Positions 33,151-42,888 of a stretch of DNA of 64,000 nt are shown here, in pieces. How positions within the stretch are numbered: the first letter of the stretch is position 1; each line of letters begins with the position of its first letter. The stretch spans positions 62,001 through 126,000 of the forward strand of contig JAFGOY010000005.1 in assembly GCA_016926255.1 (NCBI GenBank). Reading direction: 5' to 3'. The position numbers and the translations under genes are program-made. The DNA comes from Anaerolineae bacterium (lineage in GTDB: Bacteria; Chloroflexota; Anaerolineae; Aggregatilineales; UBA3940). Under the pieces are notes generated by a model. The model did no database searches. It was not told the origin of the DNA and was given only the letters and a program-made list of their open reading frames with translations.

Positions 33151-34803
33151 ATGAGCGAACGCTCTAATGTCAAGCCAAACCTCTGGGAAAGACTTACCAG
33201 ACCCCATCCTGGCATTACCGACTTGCAGGAAGTGGAAAGAGCACGCAGGTTGGCGGCTCTAAGCCTGGTGCTGTTTGCTGTCGGCACCCCGATCATTCTC
33301 ACAGGCATTTTTGCCCCCGGTAGTCCATCAAAGGCTGGTATACCGAGTATCGTGATTGCGCTGGTCAGCTACCTTCTGAGCCGGACGCGCTGGGCGCGAA
33401 TCGGTAGCCTCATCCTGGTTTTTTGCCTCGTCGCACTCTTCATATTCTATATATCCGTCTTGCCCTTCGGTTATAAAGGGGAACAGCTTGTTCCCTTTAT
33501 TCTGATCCCGATTTTGCTTTCTACGATCATCCTGTCAGCCCGGATGACACTGGTTCTTGTAGTCGGGGCGCTTTTGAGTCTGTGGATCGTGGCGAAGAGA
33601 GCTGCGATGTTCGAGTCCAACATCTTTATAACCGAGTTTGTCGCCACAACGCTGATCTCCAGTCTGATCGTCGTGCTCGCCTTTCAGCGGGAACGCGACC
33701 GCTCCAACCTTGAGGTACAGACAAAAGACATCGATCACTACAGCCGCGAACTGGAAGAAGACGTCAGGCGCATCACCGCCACCGCCGAGGTCGGGCAGGC
33801 GATCACCGGCACGCGTGACCTGGAAACACTGCTCAGGCAGGTCACCAGCCTGATCATCGATCGCTTCGACTTCTACCATGCCCAGATTTTCCTGCTCGAC
33901 GAAAGCAGGCACTTTGCAGTGCTCAGAGAAAGCACCGGTGAAGCCGGCAAAAAACTCCTGGAGCGCAAGCACCAGTTGGCGGTTGGCTCTCAATCGGTGA
34001 TCGGGCATGTCACGGCTTACGGTGAGCCGCTCGTTGCCTCTGATACCGATACCGATGCTGTACATCGTCGCAACGAACTGCTGCCCAACACCCGGTCAGA
34101 GATTGCCCTACCTCTGCGCATCGGGGGAACCATTATCGGCGCACTGGACATTCAGAGCGAGAATCCCAACGCTTTTAGTGGAAAGGACATCTCGGTTTTC
34201 CAGACCATGGCTGACCAGCTGGCCGTCGCGATCCAGAATGCCCGCCTGTTCGAACAGGCCCAGCGCGACCTGCAAGACATCGAATACCTGAACCGCCAGC
34301 TCACCGGGCTTGCCTGGCAGGACTACCTGGCTTCAAGAGGCAAGAGCGCACCCGTCGGTTATACTACCGACCCGACCGGTGTTCGCCGACTCTCCACCGA
34401 CGAGTTGCCACAGATCGAAGAAACCACCTCCGGCGGAACAATGAGCCTGCCGCTTTCTGTACGCGGTAAAAAGATCGGCAGGTTGAGCCTCAAACCCAAA
34501 AGCGGCGCTGCCCACCCGGACGAAGATACCCAGGTTATTCTTGAGGCCGTTGCCGAACGTGTCGCACTGGCTCTCGACAGCACCCGTCTGAGTGAGCAGG
34601 CGCAGCAACAGGCCGCCCGCGAGCAGATGCTCAGCCAGATTTCTGTCAATCTTCAATCGTCCACCAACCTGGATATGATTTTGCGTACTGCTGCCCGTGA
34701 AGCCAGCCGTGCGATGGGCGTAAGTCGTGGTTTTGCTACGCTGGCCGGCAGTGATGACGAACCAACAAGAAAAGCTGATCACGGGCCGGAATTAAGTTCG
34801 TAA
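33151..34803 (+). CDS. Membrane GAF-domain sensor 2 (six-helix input)
   Basis: Residues 35-180 form about six membrane helices (a MASE-like integral sensor), followed by a coiled linker (RSNLEVQTKDIDHYSRELEE). A well-conserved GAF domain (about 205-370) has FDFYHAQIFLLDE, VGSQSVIGHVTAYG, RRNELLPNTRSE and IGALDIQSENPN. A second, degenerate GAF-like region (380-480) starts with the conserved LAWQDYL, and the protein ends in the truncated GAF tail (REQMLSQISVNLQ). There is no transmitter module. The gap to the next gene is 24 bp. Confidence 0.83.
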   Translation: MSERSNVKPNLWERLTRPHPGITDLQEVERARRLAALSLVLFAVGTPIILTGIFAPGSPSKAGIPSIVIALVSYLLSRTRWARIGSLILVFCLVALFIFYISVLPFGYKGEQLVPFILIPILLSTIILSARMTLVLVVGALLSLWIVAKRAAMFESNIFITEFVATTLISSLIVVLAFQRERDRSNLEVQTKDIDHYSRELEEDVRRITATAEVGQAITGTRDLETLLRQVTSLIIDRFDFYHAQIFLLDESRHFAVLRESTGEAGKKLLERKHQLAVGSQSVIGHVTAYGEPLVASDTDTDAVHRRNELLPNTRSEIALPLRIGGTIIGALDIQSENPNAFSGKDISVFQTMADQLAVAIQNARLFEQAQRDLQDIEYLNRQLTGLAWQDYLASRGKSAPVGYTTDPTGVRRLSTDELPQIEETTSGGTMSLPLSVRGKKIGRLSLKPKSGAAHPDEDTQVILEAVAERVALALDSTRLSEQAQQQAAREQMLSQISVNLQSSTNLDMILRTAAREASRAMGVSRGFATLAGSDDEPTRKADHGPELSS

Positions 34804-34827
34804 CAGAATGAGTTATGGATAAACACT

Positions 34828-36651
34828 ATGAGTGAAGTAAATCCAAATCTAACACAATCGCCGTTATCGCAGCTGTACGAAACATTGACTTACACGCAGC
34901 CCGGCGATCACGCAAGCGAACGCCGGGGGCGGTTGGCCGCAGTGATCTTGCTGTTGATTGAAGTTGTCATGGTGTTCGTTTTGATCGGTCAAACAATCCA
35001 GTTGTTCACCGATCCCGAACCATCCACTGCCAGGCTCACCCGCCTGCTGGTTGGCTACGGACTGGCTGCCGTCTGGTTGGGAATCTACTTTTTCAACCGG
35101 CGTGGCCTGACCGAGGCTGCCGGTATTGCTATGTCAATCATCCTCTTGATCGTTACGATGGTCTTGATCTCCAATACCGGATCGCTGGCCCCGGCTGTCA
35201 CCACCCTGATTCTCCCGGTGATTACCGCCGGTCTGTTTGGTCCCCCGGCTTCGGCACTTGGCATTGCCTTCCTGACTGTTTTCACCTACCTGATCTTCAA
35301 TATTATCATTTCGCCAACCTATCTCGGCGAACTTTTTACAGGCGGGGAAACCAGCCAGACACTCTTTGTCTATGCCATTACGATTATCGTCGGCCTCGTT
35401 TCCTGGGTATTTTCTCGGACAACCTACCGTGCAATTGAGGAGAAACAGGAGCTGACCGTCGCCCTGACCACCCAGCGAGAAACCATCATGGCCCGTCTGC
35501 AAACCCAGACCCGCCAGTTTCAGGCGACCATCTCCGTTGCCCGGAATATCGTCGGCAGCCGCAACCTGAACAATCTTCTCGAAGACGCCGTCACGTCGAT
35601 ACGTGAGGCTTTTGGCTATTCTCACGTCCAGATTTTTCTCACCGACGAAGATCAAACCTACGCCGTGCTCCGTCAGAGCACAGGCAGCACCGGGCAGAGC
35701 CTCATCGAACGCGGCCATCGCCAGGAGATCGGCAGTTCGAATGTGATCGGCCATGCTGCCGCCACCGGGCAGGCGATTGTCGCCCGTGATACCGACCAGG
35801 ATATCCTGCGCAAGCACAACGAGTTGATTTCAGAAACAAGGACAGAGCTTGCCCTGCCCCTCTCAATCGGGGAGCGGACTATCGGTGTGCTCGACCTGCA
35901 AAGTATCTCGACCGACGCCTTTGATGAAAACAGTCTCCCGATCCTCCAGGTGCTTGCCGATCAGCTTGCGATTGCTATCGAGAACGCCCGCCTGTTCGAA
36001 GAAGCCGAGGAAAACCTGCAAGAACTGCGCGATGTAAGCCGCGAAACCGCGCAGCGCTCCTGGCAGGAATTTCTTGCCGATGCCAGTGAAGATGATGTGC
36101 ATCAGACCTACGGACCGGAACCGGAAGGGCTGCGCATCCAGCGCAGCCGGATCGCCGAAAAGGTGCTCGGCAGTGGATCGGCCATTATTTCGAGCGGGGA
36201 AGATGGAAAACCGGTCTACCTCGCCGTACCGGTAGTCGTCCGCAGCGAAGTCATCGGCGTTCTGGGCGTCGAACCGGATCGCGAGCGTGAATGGACTCAG
36301 GAAGACCTCCAGCTAATGCAGAGCATCGCCGAAAGAACCTCCCTGGCGGTCGAGAACGCCCGTCTATATATCCAGACCCAGCGGACGGCGGAACGTGAGC
36401 GCATCATCGGTACCATTGCCGAACGTCTGCAGCGTGCCCCAAGCCTGGCAATGCTGCTGGAAACCGCCACCCGTGAACTGTCCGCAGCCCTGGGCACCGA
36501 CAACGTATACGCCGAGCTAAGCATGGAACACCCACTGGCCCGGCGTCGGAAATCAGTCTCAGAAGCATCCGAACTTAAAGAATCGCCGCCCGAAGCCGGT
36601 GAAGACACCGCAGAGCCGGGAGAGACTGAAGAAGCGAGAGCTGAACTATGA
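34828..36651 (+). CDS. Membrane GAF-domain sensor 3 (six-helix input)
   Basis: Same plan as sensor 2: about six membrane helices (35-200), a coiled linker, a full GAF domain (about 235-400; FGYSHVQIFLTDE, IGSSNVIGHAAATG, ETRTELALPLSIG), a second degenerate GAF (about 410-525, opened by RSWQEFL), and the truncated tail (RERIIGTIAERLQ). The C-terminal 30 residues are acidic and disordered. Its stop overlaps the ATG of the next gene (ATGA), so translation is coupled. No catalytic output is visible. Confidence 0.83.
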   Translation: MSEVNPNLTQSPLSQLYETLTYTQPGDHASERRGRLAAVILLLIEVVMVFVLIGQTIQLFTDPEPSTARLTRLLVGYGLAAVWLGIYFFNRRGLTEAAGIAMSIILLIVTMVLISNTGSLAPAVTTLILPVITAGLFGPPASALGIAFLTVFTYLIFNIIISPTYLGELFTGGETSQTLFVYAITIIVGLVSWVFSRTTYRAIEEKQELTVALTTQRETIMARLQTQTRQFQATISVARNIVGSRNLNNLLEDAVTSIREAFGYSHVQIFLTDEDQTYAVLRQSTGSTGQSLIERGHRQEIGSSNVIGHAAATGQAIVARDTDQDILRKHNELISETRTELALPLSIGERTIGVLDLQSISTDAFDENSLPILQVLADQLAIAIENARLFEEAEENLQELRDVSRETAQRSWQEFLADASEDDVHQTYGPEPEGLRIQRSRIAEKVLGSGSAIISSGEDGKPVYLAVPVVVRSEVIGVLGVEPDREREWTQEDLQLMQSIAERTSLAVENARLYIQTQRTAERERIIGTIAERLQRAPSLAMLLETATRELSAALGTDNVYAELSMEHPLARRRKSVSEASELKESPPEAGEDTAEPGETEEARAEL

Positions 36652-38984
36652 CCACTCAAGAACAGGTACAAAGCAGGCGTTTCGATATCCGCGCCCTACC
36701 GATTGCCCTCAAGATCACCCTGGTGCTGGGCCTTGTTCTATTCATCAGCACCATGATCACCAACCAGGCCGTCACCAGAGTGGTGGAAGATTCGCAAACC
36801 GAATCGGCCCTTACCGACCTTGAGACGATCAGCCGGGCACAGGCCCTTGACCTGGGAAACACCCTCGAACGTGAAATCGAAAAGCTCAACACCCTGGCTA
36901 ACGATTCAATCATTACCGGCTGCCTGCTTGAGCATTATGACCCGGATTACACAGCGGATGCGAGTGAGCTAAGGACAATGGCGATTACCTGTCCGGGCGT
37001 CGTCAGCACCAATACCTATTTCCTGTCTACCAATCAGGAATTTACCTATGTCGGCATTATTGACCTCTCCCGGCGTGTCCATGCGATAGCTCCTTTTGAC
37101 CTCGAACTGGGTTCAGACCTTACCGTCTTTGAAATCGTCGACCCGGATTTCCAACCAGAAAAGTGGACCTGGTTCGATACGGCTTATAATGATGGTGCAG
37201 GCCAGGTCTACATCACCGGGGCAGAAAACGATTATTTCACCGCAAGGCAGACTGGTATTCACCTTGCCGTTCCGGTTTACGCGCCGGGTCAACCGGACCT
37301 GATGATCGGCGTCATCTATGCCATCTGGAGCATGGAAAACGTCACACCGTTAAATCTGCCGGAGAGCAATCAGGAACTGACGATCGTCGAAGGTGATGGC
37401 ACACAGCTCGGTACACAGATAGAAACCGATATACCCCGGGCCGTTTTGTCCCGGATGGGAGAGCAGCCTTCCGGCTCATTTTCTTACATCTTTCCAGCCT
37501 CAGGTGAGGTGCTTTATGGTTACACTTCTATAGCCAGCATAATGCCTGAGCACCCTGCCATTTCACAACTTGACTGGTATGTCTCTGCCCGAACGCCCGG
37601 CATCGTCGTGCAGCAGAAAATCGCCGAGTTGTTGAGCCAGCTCCGGTACGTTCTTGTATTCGGCGAAATCGCCATTGTCGTCATTACGGCGATTTTCTCG
37701 ATCTGGCTGATGAACCCGCTGCGAAAGCTGACCGCCGCCTCCAGGGAAATCCAGAGAGGCAATCTTGATACCCCCCTGCCGGGACTCCCCCTTGACGAGG
37801 TGGGACGCCTGGCCGATGTGCTGCGCGATGTCGTGACCCAGTTGAACATCCGAATTCGCCAATCCAATGCCGCCTTCCAGGTTTCAAGAACCACCGCCCA
37901 AACACTCGAAATCGACCAGCTGCTTAATGACGCGACCCATGCTATTCGTGACGAGTTCGACTTCCCAGGTGTACGTATCTTCCTGACCGACGCCGGGATG
38001 CGTCAGGCCCGTCTCCACTCGGCTGCCGGGGAGGACGCCGAACGTTTACAGAGCGTCGGCGCAGCAATCGTTATCGATGAGAAATCCTTTATCGGGCGAG
38101 CGATCCTGCTGGGAGAACCACAGTTCGGCGGGGTTACCGAACAGGTATCGTTTGCCGGTGTGAAAGCCCGCCGCCCGGAACTGGCTATCACACTACAGGC
38201 CAGCGGGCGCACGCTTGGCGCGCTCCATATTCTGGGCGAAAACCTCGACCTGTTCGACCCCGATTCGATTAGCATCCTCAGCCTTATCGCTGACCAGATT
38301 GGTTCCGCTATCGAGAACGTGCGTCTGTTCGAACAGAGTAAAGCCAACGTTGCCGAGATTGAGGCGCTCAACCGCAGGCTGACTCGTCAGGCATGGGAAG
38401 AGCTTATCGAGGAGGGTGACGAACTCCGCCATACGCTTGACCCCCAGCAAATCTGGCCTGACCGTCTCGACAGTGTGCGTGCGCGCAGTGACATCATCGC
38501 CGAGACCTACATCGATGACCGGAGCAACCGCTCCGTTCTTGCCGCGCCGGTCATTCTTCGCGGCGAGTCAATCGGCACGCTGGCAATCACCCGACCGGCG
38601 GGCGAAACCTGGACACGTGACGAGAGAATCCTCCTCGAATCCATCGCCGCCCGTCTGGCAATGGTCGCCGAAGGTATCCGCCTTAGCGAAGAGGCAAGCC
38701 TCCGCGCCGAACGTGAGCGTCGTGTGAACGAAGTTTCGGCGGGCTTCTTGCAGCGTGTCGCCAGCGTCGACGATGTTCTACAGTCCGCGCTCAACCAGTT
38801 GAGCAGCGCATTGGGTTCCGATCACATTTCCCTGCGTCTCGGCTCACCCCCACTCGACCATGATTACCAGATCGGCGATGGACGCCGCCCGGCTGATGAC
38901 GATGGACAGGAGCCGCCACTTGGCGATATCGACACGCCACCAGTTCGACCGAATGAAGATGGAGGGTTAAGCCATGACCAGTAG
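36648..38984 (+). CDS. Membrane sensor 4: extracytoplasmic Cache-like domain, HAMP and GAF
   Basis: A first membrane helix (about 20-45) and a second (about 325-350) enclose an extracytoplasmic domain of about 280 residues that resembles double-Cache ligand domains. HAMP follows (about 350-405; NPLRKLTAASREIQRGNLDT). The GAF (about 420-565) lacks the YHAQ and VGSQSVIG signatures of its neighbours and may bind differently. Then come the W-x2-[YFL] linker (QAWEELI), a degenerate GAF and the truncated tail (RERRVNEVSAGFL). This is one of three array members with a real extracytoplasmic ligand domain. Its end overlaps the next gene by 11 bp. Confidence 0.82.
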   Translation: MTTQEQVQSRRFDIRALPIALKITLVLGLVLFISTMITNQAVTRVVEDSQTESALTDLETISRAQALDLGNTLEREIEKLNTLANDSIITGCLLEHYDPDYTADASELRTMAITCPGVVSTNTYFLSTNQEFTYVGIIDLSRRVHAIAPFDLELGSDLTVFEIVDPDFQPEKWTWFDTAYNDGAGQVYITGAENDYFTARQTGIHLAVPVYAPGQPDLMIGVIYAIWSMENVTPLNLPESNQELTIVEGDGTQLGTQIETDIPRAVLSRMGEQPSGSFSYIFPASGEVLYGYTSIASIMPEHPAISQLDWYVSARTPGIVVQQKIAELLSQLRYVLVFGEIAIVVITAIFSIWLMNPLRKLTAASREIQRGNLDTPLPGLPLDEVGRLADVLRDVVTQLNIRIRQSNAAFQVSRTTAQTLEIDQLLNDATHAIRDEFDFPGVRIFLTDAGMRQARLHSAAGEDAERLQSVGAAIVIDEKSFIGRAILLGEPQFGGVTEQVSFAGVKARRPELAITLQASGRTLGALHILGENLDLFDPDSISILSLIADQIGSAIENVRLFEQSKANVAEIEALNRRLTRQAWEELIEEGDELRHTLDPQQIWPDRLDSVRARSDIIAETYIDDRSNRSVLAAPVILRGESIGTLAITRPAGETWTRDERILLESIAARLAMVAEGIRLSEEASLRAERERRVNEVSAGFLQRVASVDDVLQSALNQLSSALGSDHISLRLGSPPLDHDYQIGDGRRPADDDGQEPPLGDIDTPPVRPNEDGGLSHDQ

Positions 38985-40686
38985 TACACCAATCTGGTCG
39001 GTTGAATATAAGTTTCGCCTTTTGCCTGGCTGGATGACAGCAATCAGATATCCTTACCAGACCAACCAGGAGCGCCAGCAGGCTGTGGTCATCTCGATAG
39101 TGTCCTTGATATTCGGCATTGTCGGCCCGATTGGGACACTGCTGCTGTATTTCTTTTCACCGGGGATCATGCCTTCTGGTTTGCTGCTGCCGAATCTCAT
39201 CTTGAGTGCCGCGTATCTGGGCATCTATGCATTGGTGCAGACCGGCAGCTTGAACTGGACACGGTATCTATTCATCCTGTTGACCACTGCTGTTCCCACC
39301 GTCCAGGGCTTGCCCGGCACTTTCCTATCCCTGGAAGCAATGGCTGCGTTTTATACGTTTACCATTTTAGCCTCATCCTTACTGCTGGGAGCCAGTTGGA
39401 CGTTAGTCACAGTGGCTTTGACGATCTCCCTCGTTGTCCTCAGGGCCTCATTGCAGGCGATCCCTTTCCAGACGACGTTTATTGCAGCCCTGGCGCTGCT
39501 GACGATTGGCCTGCTTTCATGGCTGTCGAGTGGAACGATCTATACCTGGATCGCTTCCCAACAGCGGCGTCTCCGCCTGCTCGAATCGGCGTTTATCGTG
39601 AGCGAAACAGCTACCACTGCCCCCAGCACCAAGAGTCTGCTAAACGAAGTCGTCGACCAGATTCTCGAAACCTACGAGTTTTATCATGCCCAGGTTTTCC
39701 TGGTCGACGCCGAACAGCGAATGGCACGCCTCGAAGCCAGCACCGGACGGGCCGGTGAAGCGCTGCTTGCTCGTGGGCATGCGCTGGCAATTGGATCGCA
39801 GTCCGTCGTTGGGCAGTGTACTTCCACTGGCAAGCCCGTTGTCGTCAATAATACGCGGGAAAGCCCGGTCCACCGCCCCAACAAACTGCTCCCTGACACA
39901 CAGGCTGAACTGGCCCTTCCGCTGGTCGTTGGAGATACCGTCATCGGGGCGCTTGACGTTCAAAGTACCCAGCTCGGCGCCTTCCAACCTGAAGATATTC
40001 GCTTCTTACAGACAATGGCGGCCCAGCTTGCCGCCGCCATCGACAAAGCCCGCGTCGTCGAGGAGTTAGAAATCCGCGCGGAAGAAAATGAGCGCCTTTT
40101 CGAAGAAGCCCAGCGGACCTTGCTTCAGTTCGAGGAACTGAACCGCCGTCTCACCCGCGAAGGTTGGTCCGACTACCTCCACGGGCGTCGGATGAGCAAT
40201 CTTGGCTACACGTTGCTCGGCGAAAACCTCCGGGCCAACGCCGAATGGTCCGCCCCGATGCGCCAGGCCTATAAGGGTGAATCCAGCGTGGTTATCCGGC
40301 AGGATCAGCAGGCGCATATCGCCGCCGTTCCCGTACGTATCAGGAACGAAGTAGTCGGCGTCATCGAGATCGAACGAGGTGGCGATCACCCCTGGAAGGA
40401 TATCGAACTGGAGATGATCGAAACGCTCGTCGACCGCCTGGGACTGGCGATTGAAAATGCGCGTCTCTACGAACAGGCTACCCAGGCCACTCAGCGCGAG
40501 CAGATCATCAACCAGATATCACAGGACGTTCAGGGTGCATCCAGTATCGACGAAGTCCTTCAATCAGCGCTTGCCGAACTCAGCCAGGTGCTTGGCGCTT
40601 CACGGGGAGTGGTGCAGATCAGCCCGAAAGACCAACCAGCCCCCGGCACGGTCGAACCCAGGCCGCTGCCGGAACACGGGAGGTAG
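38974..40686 (+). CDS. Membrane GAF-domain sensor 5 (six-helix input)
   Basis: Six membrane helices (about 45-195) precede a linker and a full GAF domain (about 215-370; YEFYHAQVFLVDAE, IGSQSVVGQCTSTG, IGALDVQSTQ). The motif EGWSDYLHGRR opens the degenerate second GAF (about 395-500), and the protein ends in the truncated tail (REQIINQISQDVQ). The start is inside the end of the upstream gene with GGAGGG 7 nt before the ATG. There is no transmitter. The 14-bp gap to the next gene indicates one transcript. Confidence 0.83.
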   Translation: MTSSTPIWSVEYKFRLLPGWMTAIRYPYQTNQERQQAVVISIVSLIFGIVGPIGTLLLYFFSPGIMPSGLLLPNLILSAAYLGIYALVQTGSLNWTRYLFILLTTAVPTVQGLPGTFLSLEAMAAFYTFTILASSLLLGASWTLVTVALTISLVVLRASLQAIPFQTTFIAALALLTIGLLSWLSSGTIYTWIASQQRRLRLLESAFIVSETATTAPSTKSLLNEVVDQILETYEFYHAQVFLVDAEQRMARLEASTGRAGEALLARGHALAIGSQSVVGQCTSTGKPVVVNNTRESPVHRPNKLLPDTQAELALPLVVGDTVIGALDVQSTQLGAFQPEDIRFLQTMAAQLAAAIDKARVVEELEIRAEENERLFEEAQRTLLQFEELNRRLTREGWSDYLHGRRMSNLGYTLLGENLRANAEWSAPMRQAYKGESSVVIRQDQQAHIAAVPVRIRNEVVGVIEIERGGDHPWKDIELEMIETLVDRLGLAIENARLYEQATQATQREQIINQISQDVQGASSIDEVLQSALAELSQVLGASRGVVQISPKDQPAPGTVEPRPLPEHGR

Positions 40687-40699
40687 GAGAGAGTAGTTC

Positions 40700-42883
40700 A
40701 TGGAAAGACTTACCCAACGGTTTACGTGGCGGAATTTGCCGATCAGAACCAAACTCTGGGTTCTGATCGGAGCTATTCTCCTGCTGATGCTGAGCATATT
40801 GTTGGTGATTCGTGGTACGTATGCCAACCTCAACTCGGCAATGATCGACACCACATCGGCTATTGTAGAGATTCAATCGATCCCGGAAGAGCTTTCTACC
40901 AGCATCGATACAATCCAGAGCTACCCGGAACGTTATATCCAGGTTATCCGTACCTCAGGAGAGGTTTCCGGCGGCACAGAAGCACTGAATGACTTGACGG
41001 CTCAGGCTAAAACAGAATTGACCCGGTTGGAACAGTTGAGCGAAGCTCAACTTGTCCAGAGTGAAACCAACGCTCTGAATGTCGAGATCGTCTCAATCCG
41101 GGATAACCTGAACAGCATCAGTGAAGAATTTGGGGTGCTGGTGGCGCTCGTCGATCAGCAAACTGCAACTGAAACTGGTGCATTGACAGCCCTGGACGCA
41201 CAGGGCGACGAGTTGACGCGGCTCTCCATCATGCAAAACAACATCGACATGGCAACCCAGGTATTGACTTTAAGGAGTCTGGAATCCCGCCTGGCGACAC
41301 AGGATACCGAAGACATCCTTGAAACCTTCCAGGTGACCGCCGATGTTTATCTGAGAATCTACAACAATCTACCGGCAGGTGAGCAGGTAAGCGGCATCCC
41401 TGAGGCAATGGAGGCTTATCTTGCCTCGGCGGAAGCTGTATCCGATCTACAGGTTCAGATAGACACGCACCTGGATAACAACGACCTCATCGCCATCGAC
41501 ATACAGGACTCGATATCACAGATTCAGACGATTGTCAGTGCCAGCGACAGTTCCCTGTTCCAGCAAATCTACTCTTACCGGAGAACCGCCAACTGGGTTA
41601 TGCTCATCTCAATGGCGGTTGCCTTTGTGGGTGGAATCGTCATTGTCACGCAGCTCTCCCGGTATTTCCTGAATACTATCCAGACAGCGCTGTCAACCCT
41701 TCAAACTCTCGAACGGGGAGACTACTCTGCCCGGATCGACCTTGTGGCTGAAGACGAGTTTGGTCAGTTATCCAGCGGTATAAATACCGTAGCCAGTACG
41801 CTCCAGGAGCTTTCCGGGAACCTTGAGCAGCGTGTTGCCGAGCGTACCCGCGACATGGTCATCACCACCGAGATCGGGCGCGCGGCGACGACCACCCAGG
41901 ACCCCTACCACATGATGAGTGATATCATCGAGTTGATCCGGCAGCGGTTTGGTTACTATCATGCCCAGGTGTTCTTTGTTGACGAGGAACAAAAACAGGC
42001 TAACCTGTTTGCCTCCACCGGTACCGCCGGTCGCCAGCTTCTGCTCCGCAAACACTTCTTGCCCGTCGGATCGCAGTCTGTGATCGGTCAGGTCACCGGT
42101 ACTGGTAAGGCCGTCATCGCCAGCGACACCAGCACCGAAGTAGTCTTCCGCCGCAACGAACTGCTGCCCGACACCCGCTCGGAGATGGCGCTGCCAATGC
42201 GCATCGGCGACCGTGTTATCGGTGCGCTCGACATTCAAAGCGTTGCCCCCAACGCCTTCAGCGAAGACGTGGCCGCCGTTTTCCAGATCGTCGCCGACCA
42301 GCTTGCGCTCTCCGTTGACAATGCGCGCTTGCAAAACCTGCTGTCCGAAGCCCTCACCCAGATTGAACTGACCGAACGCCGCGCAGTAACCGAAAGCTGG
42401 CAGGCATTCCGCCAGCACCACCGTCCCGGTCAGCCGATCAGCTTTGTTTTCACCGGTGACGCGGTCCAGGAGAGCGGCGAGGTATCCGACGACCCGGTAA
42501 ACGAGGCGATAGCACGCGGGCAGATGGTTTCCCAGGAAGCCTCTGACGGCTCGATTACCTTGGCCGTTCCCATCAAAGTACGTGGTGAAATCATCGGAGC
42601 TTTTGGCTTCGGTGGTGAAAATATTAGAAGTCTGAGCGATGAAGACGTCAGCCTGGTTGAAGCGATTATCGACCGCGTCGGCCTGGCGCTGGAGAACCTC
42701 CGCCTGGTCGAAGAGACGTCCCGACGAGCAGAACACGAACAGGTTCTGAACGAAATCACAGCCAAACTGGTAGGCTCGACCGACGTAAACGAAATCTTGC
42801 AGACAACAGTACGAGAATTAGGCCGTGTGCTGCGCGCACCACAAACCAGCGTCCAGCTGCGGCGTGAGACTACGGGTAGGTAG
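40700..42883 (+). CDS. Membrane sensor 6: helical extracytoplasmic domain, HAMP and GAF
   Basis: Two membrane helices (about 15-35 and 295-320) bracket a region of about 260 residues that is almost all helix, like the four-helix-bundle input domains of chemoreceptors. HAMP (about 320-375) leads into a GAF domain (about 395-555; FGYYHAQVFFVDEE, VGSQSVIGQVTGTG, RRNELLPDTRSEM). ESWQAFRQHH marks the start of the degenerate GAF, and the tail is HEQVLNEITAKLV. No methylation helix, signalling hairpin or kinase module is present, so it is neither an MCP nor a kinase. The giant hybrid kinase begins 5 bp after its stop. Confidence 0.83.
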   Translation: MERLTQRFTWRNLPIRTKLWVLIGAILLLMLSILLVIRGTYANLNSAMIDTTSAIVEIQSIPEELSTSIDTIQSYPERYIQVIRTSGEVSGGTEALNDLTAQAKTELTRLEQLSEAQLVQSETNALNVEIVSIRDNLNSISEEFGVLVALVDQQTATETGALTALDAQGDELTRLSIMQNNIDMATQVLTLRSLESRLATQDTEDILETFQVTADVYLRIYNNLPAGEQVSGIPEAMEAYLASAEAVSDLQVQIDTHLDNNDLIAIDIQDSISQIQTIVSASDSSLFQQIYSYRRTANWVMLISMAVAFVGGIVIVTQLSRYFLNTIQTALSTLQTLERGDYSARIDLVAEDEFGQLSSGINTVASTLQELSGNLEQRVAERTRDMVITTEIGRAATTTQDPYHMMSDIIELIRQRFGYYHAQVFFVDEEQKQANLFASTGTAGRQLLLRKHFLPVGSQSVIGQVTGTGKAVIASDTSTEVVFRRNELLPDTRSEMALPMRIGDRVIGALDIQSVAPNAFSEDVAAVFQIVADQLALSVDNARLQNLLSEALTQIELTERRAVTESWQAFRQHHRPGQPISFVFTGDAVQESGEVSDDPVNEAIARGQMVSQEASDGSITLAVPIKVRGEIIGAFGFGGENIRSLSDEDVSLVEAIIDRVGLALENLRLVEETSRRAEHEQVLNEITAKLVGSTDVNEILQTTVRELGRVLRAPQTSVQLRRETTGR

Positions 42884-42888
42884 GCAAT

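Noticed and set aside
36648..42883. Methyl-accepting chemotaxis proteins for sensors 4 and 6
   Set aside because: They have Cache or four-helix inputs and HAMP, but no conserved MCP signalling hairpin (the E-I-x-x-I-V-x-x-I region); instead they carry GAF domains.
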